12,032 bases of DNA from assembly GCA_044342535.1 (NCBI GenBank), contig JBIIPQ010000102.1:1-12032 (forward strand), in the 5' to 3' direction. The notes beneath the pieces are model-generated. The model ran no database searches and was not told the DNA's origin. It saw only the letters and a program-made list of their open reading frames with translations. Origin of the DNA: UBA4615 sp044342535. Lineage in GTDB: Bacteria > Pseudomonadota > Gammaproteobacteria > Burkholderiales > Burkholderiaceae_E. Both the position numbers and the translations under genes were made by a program. Below are positions 6,873 through 12,032 of the stretch, one piece after another (position 1 is the stretch's first letter; each line of letters begins with the position of its first letter).

Positions 6873-7994
6873 ATGGAGCCGCTCGCCCCCTACGCGGCCG
6901 ACCCTCGCCGGACCCGGGGTCGCGTTCATCCCGAGACCGCCCCCGAGGGCCGCAACGAGTTCCAGCGCGACCGCGACCGGATCGTGCACAGCGGGGCCTT
7001 CCGCCGGCTCGAGTACAAGACGCAGGTCTTCGTGAACCACGAGGGCGACCTGTTCCGCACGCGGCTCACGCACTCCATCGAGGTCGCGCAGATCGCCCGG
7101 ACGATCGCCCGCCGGCTGCGGCTGCACGAGGACCTGACCGAGGCGATCTCGCTGGCGCACGACCTCGGCCACACGCCCTTCGGCCATGCCGGGCAGGATG
7201 CGCTGAACCGCTGCATGCAGCCCTACGGCGGGTTCGAGCACAACCTGCAGTCGCTGCGCGTGGTCGACGCGCTCGAGGAACGCTACGGCGCGCACGACGG
7301 CCTGAACCTGTGCTTCGAGACCCGCGAGGGCGTGCTCAAGCACTGCTCGGCGGTCAACGCCGCGAAGCTGGGCGAGGTCGGGCGGCGCTTCCTCGAGCGC
7401 ACCCGGCCGACGCTCGAGGCGCAGCTCGCCAACCTCGCCGACGAGATCGCCTACGTGAACCACGACGTGGACGACGGCATCCGCTCGGGCCTGGTGACGG
7501 TCGAGCAGCTGCTCGAGGTCGAGCTGTTCGCGCGCCACCACCGGGACGTGCTCGCGGCCTGGCCGGCGGCGGGCGAGCGCCGGCAGGTCTACGAGACAGT
7601 GCGGCGGATGATCAACGAGCTGGTGCTCGATCTGAGCCGGCGCAGCGAGGCGCTGATCGCCGAGGCCGCGCCCGGCTCGGTCGACGACGTGCGCAACGCG
7701 CCGCCGCTGATCGCGTTCTCCGACGAGGTGGGCGCGCGCGCGGCCCAGCTCAAGCGCTTCCTCTTCGACAACCTCTACCGGCACTACCAGGTGCTTCGGA
7801 TGACCTCGAAGGCGGCCCGGATCGTGACCGCGCTCTTCGAGGCCTTCGCCGCGGACCCGCGGCTGCTGCCCGACGAGTACCGGCGCAAGGCCGAGCGCGA
7901 CCCGCATCGGGCCATCGCCGACTACATCGCCGGCATGACCGATCGCTACGCGATCAAGGAGCACCGCCGGCTGTTCTCGGTCGACGAGGTCTGA
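6873..7994 (+). CDS. dgt: Deoxyguanosinetriphosphate triphosphohydrolase-like protein (HD domain)
   Basis: Predicted to hydrolyse dGTP (or other dNTPs) to the deoxynucleoside and triphosphate, a cytoplasmic control on nucleotide pools. At 373 residues it fits the shorter dGTPase-like subfamily, not the longer E. coli Dgt. The HD metal site is complete: His67 (RLTHSIEVAQ), His96-Asp97 (AHDLGHTPFGHAG) and Asp190 (DEIAYVNHDVDD). RNEFQRDRDRIVHSGAFRRLEYKTQVF near the N-terminus is characteristic of the family. The ATG at 6873 lies 11 bases after the aroB stop; an open frame further upstream overlaps aroB and is not coding. The ribosome binding site is poor, so coupling to aroB is likely. Substrate range cannot be read from sequence; family members differ. 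Confidence 0.94.
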   Translation: MEPLAPYAADPRRTRGRVHPETAPEGRNEFQRDRDRIVHSGAFRRLEYKTQVFVNHEGDLFRTRLTHSIEVAQIARTIARRLRLHEDLTEAISLAHDLGHTPFGHAGQDALNRCMQPYGGFEHNLQSLRVVDALEERYGAHDGLNLCFETREGVLKHCSAVNAAKLGEVGRRFLERTRPTLEAQLANLADEIAYVNHDVDDGIRSGLVTVEQLLEVELFARHHRDVLAAWPAAGERRQVYETVRRMINELVLDLSRRSEALIAEAAPGSVDDVRNAPPLIAFSDEVGARAAQLKRFLFDNLYRHYQVLRMTSKAARIVTALFEAFAADPRLLPDEYRRKAERDPHRAIADYIAGMTDRYAIKEHRRLFSVDEV

Positions 7995-8002
7995 GCCGGG
8001 CG

Positions 8003-8716
8003 ATGGCCCGTCGTCCGCGCCAGGCGGTGACCGCGCTGCCGCACCACGTGCTGCTGCGGGGCCACAACCGCCAGCCGGTCTTCGTCGACGACGCCGACTA
8101 CCGGCAGTACCTTGTCTGGCTGCACGAGGCCAGCCTCGCGCACGAACTGTCGATCCATGCGTACCTGCTGATGGATGCGCAGGTGCATCTGCTCGTCACC
8201 CCCGAGCGCGAGGATGCGCTGTCGCGCGTGATCCAGGACGTCGGCCGGCGCTACGTGCGCTGGTTCAACCGGCGCCACGGCCGCAGCGGCACGCTCTGGG
8301 AGGGCCGGTTCCGGTCTTCGCTGGTCGAGGCGGAGCGTTGGCTGCTTGCATGCCAGCGTCACCTGGAGTCCGGACCAGTCCGGGCCGGGCGCGTCGGTGC
8401 GGCCGCCGACTGGCCGTGGTCCAGCCACCGGCACCATGCCGGGCTGGCGGTCGATCCGCTGGTGCGGCCGCATCCGACGGTCTGGGCGCTGGGCAACACG
8501 CCCTTCGAGCGGGAATCGGCCTATCGGCGCCTGTTCGACGAATCGGTATCCCAGTCGGAGAACGATTGGCTGCTCGCCTGTCTGCTGGGCGGAAGGCCGA
8601 CAGCGAGCGCTGACTTCCAGCGCAGGCTCGAGGCCGCTCACGGCCTGCGGCTGCTGTCGCGGCCGGTCGGCCGTCCGCGCCGCACGCCCGCGGCAGGCGA
8701 CGGCTCCGACCGGTGA
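8003..8716 (+). CDS. Y1/REP-associated-transposase-like protein, apparently lacking catalytic residues
   Basis: A 237-residue intact protein of the Y1_Tnp (IS200-like, REP-associated tyrosine transposase, RAYT) family. Family features: HHVLLRGHNRQPVF near the N-terminus, DYRQYLVWL, HAYLLM, then RRYVRWFNRRHGRSGTLWEGRF and DWPWSSHRHHA. The active site looks broken. The HUH motif, usually N-H-V-H-L-L, reads A-Q-V-H-L-L, so Gln60 replaces the first His while His62 remains. The helix usually reading like CYRYIELNPVRAG reads CQRHLESGPVRAG (117-129), so both tyrosines are replaced (Gln118, His120) and Asn by Gly124. The frame is otherwise open and GC-rich like its neighbours. It starts 8 bases after dgt, suggesting co-transcription. 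A DNA-binding role without cleavage is possible; the role is unknown. Family assignment is firm, inactivity is inferred from recalled family motifs. Confidence 0.85.
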   Translation: MARRPRQAVTALPHHVLLRGHNRQPVFVDDADYRQYLVWLHEASLAHELSIHAYLLMDAQVHLLVTPEREDALSRVIQDVGRRYVRWFNRRHGRSGTLWEGRFRSSLVEAERWLLACQRHLESGPVRAGRVGAAADWPWSSHRHHAGLAVDPLVRPHPTVWALGNTPFERESAYRRLFDESVSQSENDWLLACLLGGRPTASADFQRRLEAAHGLRLLSRPVGRPRRTPAAGDGSDR

Positions 8717-8784
8717 CGCGTCCGGGCAGGTGACACAAAAGAGGTGTCGCGAAAAGGGTGTCGCAAAACGTCGGTGACGCAACG
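8712..8784 (+). repeat. Short GGTGWCRC-type repeats able to form two hairpins, behind the transposase-like gene
   Basis: Imperfect units of about 14 bases start at 8729 (GGTGACACAAAAGA), 8743 (GGTGTCGCGAAAAG), 8757 (GGTGTCGCAAAACG) and 8773 (GGTGACGCAACGCG); a further GGTGACGC begins at 8712 and covers the stop codon. GTGACAC (8730-8736) can pair with GTGTCGC (8744-8750) with one G-T pair, and GTGTCGC (8758-8764) with GTGACGC (8774-8780) with two. The array thus reads as two hairpins in a row, the arrangement known for REP elements near RAYT genes. It may be the ancestral target of the neighbouring gene. Confidence 0.6.
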
Positions 8785-8847
8785 CGTGGTCCGACGAATG
8801 CGGATCTCGCCACGGTTCCGTCAGTGAGCGATTGCTCCGGGATGCCC

Positions 8848-8867
8848 GCCCGGGACCCATCCCGGGC
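8848..8867. terminator. Perfect hairpin, possible transcription end or REP-like palindrome
   Basis: GCCCGGGA (8848-8855) and TCCCGGGC (8860-8867) are perfectly complementary around the loop CCCA. A competing 8-bp pairing exists between CCGGGATG (8837-8844) and CATCCCGG (8858-8865). No T tract follows on either strand, so it is not a standard intrinsic terminator. It could protect the 3' end of the aro-dgt transcript, help rho-dependent ending, or be a lone extragenic palindrome. Confidence 0.4.
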
Positions 8868-8993
8868 TTCGGCGCGCCCGCCGTCTGGGCGGCTCGACCC
8901 AGCACGGTGCAGGATCGCGGTTGATATGTCCCCCATTTTTAGGGTTCCTACCGACATGCTCGTTAAACAGTGCTCCGACCCCGATTATTCCAC

Positions 8994-9022
8994 TTGAGGC
9001 GGATGCTGCGCCGCACTATGCT
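8994..9022 (+). promoter_or_regulatory. Sigma70-like promoter of gltB
   Basis: TTGAGG (8994-8999) and TATGCT (9017-9022) are separated by 17 bases, each matching four of six consensus positions, with the key TTGA and TAT..T bases kept. The predicted start of transcription is about 9029, giving a leader of roughly 20 bases. The location next to a strong ribosome binding site supports the call. Confidence 0.6.
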
Positions 9023-9034
9023 GCAGTGATCACC

Positions 9035-9041
9035 GGAGGAG
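9035..9041 (+). promoter_or_regulatory. Ribosome binding site of gltB
   Basis: GGAGGAG, close to the ideal Shine-Dalgarno sequence, ends 7 bases before the ATG at 9049. It is the strongest such site in the window and fixes the gltB start. Confidence 0.85.
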
Positions 9042-9048
9042 AAGTGCG

Positions 9049-12032
9049 ATGGCACTGCCGCAAGCCCAGGGGCTGTACGACCCGTCCAACGAGCACGACG
9101 CCTGCGGCGTCGGCTTCGTCGCCCACATCAAGGGCGCGAAGAGCCACGACATCGTGCAGAAGGGGCTGCAGATCCTGCTGAACCTGGATCACCGCGGCGC
9201 CACCGGGGCGGACCACCTGTTCGGCGACGGCGCCGGCATCCTGATCCAGATCCCGGACGACTTCTATCGGGCCGAGATGGCCGCGCGGGGCATCGCGCTG
9301 CCGCCGCCCGGCGAGTACGGCGTCGGCATGATCTTCCTGCCCAAGGAGAACGCCTCGCGCATCGCCTGCGAGCAGGAGCTCGAGCGCACCGTCCGCGCCG
9401 AGGGCCAGCGGGTGATCGGCTGGCGCGACGTGCCGGTCGACGCGGCGATGGAGATGAGCCCGCTGGTGCGGACCTCCGAGCCGGTGATCCGCCAGATCTT
9501 CATCGGCCGCGGCCGCGACGTGATGGTGCCCGACGCCCTCGAGCGCAAGCTCTACGTGATCCGCAAGACCGCCAGCCATGCGATCCAGTCGCTGGGCCTG
9601 AAGCACGGCAAGGAGTACTTCGTGCCGTCGATGTCGACGCGCACGATCGTCTACAAGGGGCTGCTGCTCGCCGACCAGGTGGGCCGCTACTACCGCGACC
9701 TGCAGGACGCGCGCACCGTGTCGGCGCTGGCGCTCGTGCATCAGCGCTTCTCGACCAACACCTTCCCGGCCTGGGAGCTCGCCCATCCGTACCGGATGGT
9801 CGCGCACAACGGCGAGATCAACACCGTCAAGGGCAACTACAACTGGATGCGCGCCCGCGAGGGCGTCATGCAGTCGGCCGTGCTCGGGTCGGACCTGCAG
9901 AAGCTCTGGCCGCTGATCTACCCGGGGCAGTCCGACACCGCCTGCTTCGACAACTGCCTCGAACTGCTGGTGATGGCCGGCTACCCGATGTCCCAGGCGA
10001 TCATGATGATGATCCCCGAGGCCTGGGAGCAGCACACGCTGATGGACGAGAACCGTCGCGCGTTCTACGAGTACCACGCGGCGATGATGGAGCCGTGGGA
10101 CGGCCCGGCGGCCATTGCGTTCACCGACGGCCGCCAGATCGGCGCCACGCTCGACCGCAACGGGCTGCGCCCGGCGCGCTACATCGTCACCGACGACGAC
10201 CTGGTGGTGATGGCCTCCGAGGCCGGCGTGCTGCCCGAGATCCCCGAGCACCGCATCGTCAAGAAGTGGCGGCTGCAGCCCGGCAAGATGTTCCTGATCG
10301 ACCTCGAGCAGGGCCGGATCATCGACGACAAGGAGCTCAAGGACCAGCTGTCCGCGAGCAAGCCCTACCGCCAGTGGATCGAGCGCATCCGCGTCAAGCT
10401 CGACGAGGTCGCGACCCACGAGCATCCCGAGACGCCCGAGCAGGACGAGTCCGCGGCCGAGAACACCGCGCCGCTCGCCTCGGTGCCGCTGCTCGACCGC
10501 CAGCAGGCCTTCGGCTACACGCAGGAAGACCTGAAGTTCCTGATGGCGCCGATGGCCATCGCCGGCGAGGAGGCCGTCGGCTCGATGGGCAACGACTCGC
10601 CGCTCGCGGTGCTGTCGGACAAGAACAAGCCGCTCTACCACTACTTCAAGCAGCTCTTCGCGCAGGTCACCAACCCGCCGATCGACCCGATCCGCGAGCA
10701 GATGGTGATGTCGCTGGTGTCCTTCGTCGGTCCCAAGCCGAACCTGCTCGACATCAACAACATCAACCCGCCGCTGCGTCTCGAGGTGAGCCAGCCGATC
10801 CTGTCCGCCGAGGACATGGACCGCATCCGCCACATCGGCCGCTTCACCGACGGCAAGTTCCAGAGCTTCGAGCTCGACGTCTGCTACCCGGTCGCCTGGG
10901 GCAACGAAGGCATCGAGGCGCGGCTGGCCTCGCTGTGCGCGAACGCGGTCGACGCGGTGCGCAGCGGCTTCAACCTGCTGGTGGTCTCCGACCGCCGGGT
11001 CGACCGCGAGCATGTCGCGATCCCGGCGCTGCTCGCCACCAGCGCGATCCACCAGCACCTGATCGACAAGGGGCTTCGCACCTCCACCGGCCTGGTGGTG
11101 GAGACCGGCTCGGCGCGCGAGGTCCACCACTTCGCGCTGCTCGCCGGCTACGGCGCCGAGGCCATCCATCCGTACCTCGCGATGGAGACCATCGCCGCGA
11201 TCCACGCCGGGCTCGGCCCCGACCTGTCGGCCGAGAAGGCCGTCAGGAACTACGTGAAGGCCGTCGGCAAGGGTCTGCACAAGGTGATGTCCAAGATGGG
11301 CATCTCCACCTACATGTCGTACACCGGCTCGCAGATCTTCGAGGCGATCGGCCTGAACCGCGAGCTCGTCGACAAGTACTTCAGCGGCACGCCGTCGAAC
11401 GTCGGCGGCATCGGCATCTTCGAGGTCGCCGAAGAGGCGCTGCGCATGCACCGCTCGGCCTTCGGTGGCGACCCGGTGCTGGCCGCCGCGCTCGAGGCCG
11501 GCGGCGAGTACGCGTTCCGTGCCCGCGGCGAGGAGCACATGTGGACGCCCGACGCGATCGCGAAGCTGCAGCACGCGACCAAGGCGAACAACTTCCAGAC
11601 CTACAAGGAATACGCGCAGATCATCAACGACCAGTCGCGCCGTCACATGACGCTGCGCGGACTGTTCGAGTTCCGCGTCGATCCGGCGAAGGCGATCCCG
11701 ATCGACGAGGTCGAATCGGCCGCCGACATCGTCAAGCGCTTCGCCACCGGCGCGATGTCGCTCGGCTCGATCTCCACCGAGGCGCACGCCACGCTCGCGA
11801 TCGCGATGAACCGCATCGGCGGCAAGTCGAACACCGGCGAGGGCGGCGAGGACGAGAACCGCTACCGCAACGAGCTGCGCGGCATCCCGATCAAGACCGG
11901 CGACACGCTGGCCTCGATGCTGGGCCGCGACGTGATCCAGGTCGACATCCCGCTCAAGGACGGCGACTCGCTGCGCTCGAAGATCAAGCAGGTCGCCTCG
12001 GGGCGCTTCGGCGTCACCGCCGAGTACCTGTC
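9049..12032 (+). CDS. gltB: Glutamate synthase (NADPH), large subunit (3' truncated by the window)
   Basis: The first 994 codons of a protein usually near 1,500-1,580 residues. With the small subunit GltD it makes two glutamates from glutamine and 2-oxoglutarate. Cys19 (NEHDACGVGF) is the N-terminal nucleophile of the class II amidotransferase domain, exposed after removal of an 18-residue propeptide. Other glutaminase motifs are DHRGATGAD (47-55), HQRFSTNT (231-238) and HNGEIN (from 253). The central domain covers about 470-800, after an acidic linker near 455-480. The FMN-binding synthase domain begins near 880 (AMSLGSIS from 902, GGKSNTGEGGED from 924) and is cut at the window end, so the iron-sulfur cysteines are not visible. 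Start, ribosome binding site and promoter agree. gltD is expected downstream. Confidence 0.98.
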   Translation, partial: MALPQAQGLYDPSNEHDACGVGFVAHIKGAKSHDIVQKGLQILLNLDHRGATGADHLFGDGAGILIQIPDDFYRAEMAARGIALPPPGEYGVGMIFLPKENASRIACEQELERTVRAEGQRVIGWRDVPVDAAMEMSPLVRTSEPVIRQIFIGRGRDVMVPDALERKLYVIRKTASHAIQSLGLKHGKEYFVPSMSTRTIVYKGLLLADQVGRYYRDLQDARTVSALALVHQRFSTNTFPAWELAHPYRMVAHNGEINTVKGNYNWMRAREGVMQSAVLGSDLQKLWPLIYPGQSDTACFDNCLELLVMAGYPMSQAIMMMIPEAWEQHTLMDENRRAFYEYHAAMMEPWDGPAAIAFTDGRQIGATLDRNGLRPARYIVTDDDLVVMASEAGVLPEIPEHRIVKKWRLQPGKMFLIDLEQGRIIDDKELKDQLSASKPYRQWIERIRVKLDEVATHEHPETPEQDESAAENTAPLASVPLLDRQQAFGYTQEDLKFLMAPMAIAGEEAVGSMGNDSPLAVLSDKNKPLYHYFKQLFAQVTNPPIDPIREQMVMSLVSFVGPKPNLLDINNINPPLRLEVSQPILSAEDMDRIRHIGRFTDGKFQSFELDVCYPVAWGNEGIEARLASLCANAVDAVRSGFNLLVVSDRRVDREHVAIPALLATSAIHQHLIDKGLRTSTGLVVETGSAREVHHFALLAGYGAEAIHPYLAMETIAAIHAGLGPDLSAEKAVRNYVKAVGKGLHKVMSKMGISTYMSYTGSQIFEAIGLNRELVDKYFSGTPSNVGGIGIFEVAEEALRMHRSAFGGDPVLAAALEAGGEYAFRARGEEHMWTPDAIAKLQHATKANNFQTYKEYAQIINDQSRRHMTLRGLFEFRVDPAKAIPIDEVESAADIVKRFATGAMSLGSISTEAHATLAIAMNRIGGKSNTGEGGEDENRYRNELRGIPIKTGDTLASMLGRDVIQVDIPLKDGDSLRSKIKQVASGRFGVTAEYL

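Larger units (their letters stand above)
8717..9048. other. Intergenic region between the transposase-like gene and gltB
   Basis: This 332-base stretch has no convincing gene. From left to right it holds the short repeats, a quasi-palindrome (GAGCGATTGCTC, 8826-8837), a strong hairpin (8848-8867), a weaker 5-bp hairpin (CCGCC/GGCGG, 8878-8892), a locally AT-richer part (about 8919-8990) where I see no firm operator, and then the gltB promoter and ribosome binding site. Small open frames crossing it have no ribosome binding site or family features. Confidence 0.7.

Noticed and set aside
7310..8002. Upstream extension of the RAYT-like frame into dgt
   Set aside because: The extra part is an out-of-frame reading of dgt, and family homology starts right at the ATG at 8003.
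8729..8784. CRISPR array
   Set aside because: Units are only about 14 bases, imperfect and contiguous without spacers; no cas genes are nearby.
8921..8949. A second gltB promoter with TTGATA (8921-8926)
   Set aside because: The -35 match is good, but no acceptable -10 lies 16-18 bases downstream.
8758..8997. A 79-codon open frame in the intergenic region
   Set aside because: It crosses the repeats and hairpin, has no ribosome binding site and shows no recognisable domain.
9016..11787. A 923-codon minus-strand frame opposite gltB
   Set aside because: The composition is typical of antisense shadow; gltB motifs on the plus strand are unambiguous.

Overview
The window is a very GC-rich stretch in which every gene I can support lies on the + strand. 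The order pilO-pilP-pilQ, aroK-aroB-dgt, gltB, the two-AMIN PilQ and the form of GltB all suggest a betaproteobacterium, most likely of the order Burkholderiales. This placement rests on gene order and protein character, not on a search. Third codon positions are almost all G or C, which is why long open frames also appear antisense and out of frame; I treat those as shadows.

Layout. (1) Positions 1-3198 hold the end of a type IV pilus assembly operon: the C-terminal part of PilO, the lipoprotein PilP and the outer-membrane secretin PilQ. The three genes are linked by ATGA stop/start overlaps. (2) Positions 3232-5136 hold a large predicted lipoprotein of tandem Ig-like (Big_1-type) domains with a calcium-loop-like motif. 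It sits where pilQ and aroK are normally adjacent. (3) Positions 5172-7994 hold shikimate kinase (aroK), 3-dehydroquinate synthase (aroB) and an HD-domain dGTP triphosphohydrolase-like protein (dgt), closely packed or overlapping. (4) Positions 8003-8716 hold a Y1/REP-associated-transposase-like protein directly behind dgt. It appears to have lost the first histidine of its HUH motif and its nucleophilic tyrosine. (5) Positions 8717-9048 are non-coding: short GGTGWCRC-type repeats that can fold into two hairpins, a perfect 8-bp-stem hairpin, a sigma70-like promoter and a strong ribosome binding site. (6) From 9049 to the window end lies the first 994 codons of gltB, the glutamate synthase large subunit.

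The pilus genes build the inner-membrane alignment complex and the outer-membrane pore for pilus extrusion. The aro genes feed aromatic amino-acid synthesis, dgt trims dGTP pools and gltB makes glutamate. The most notable non-textbook signals are an intrinsic-terminator-like hairpin with a T tract inside the first codons of aroK, preceded by a hairpin over its possible GTG start; the inactivated but intact transposase-like gene with hairpin-forming repeats behind it; and the Ig-domain lipoprotein placed directly after pilQ.
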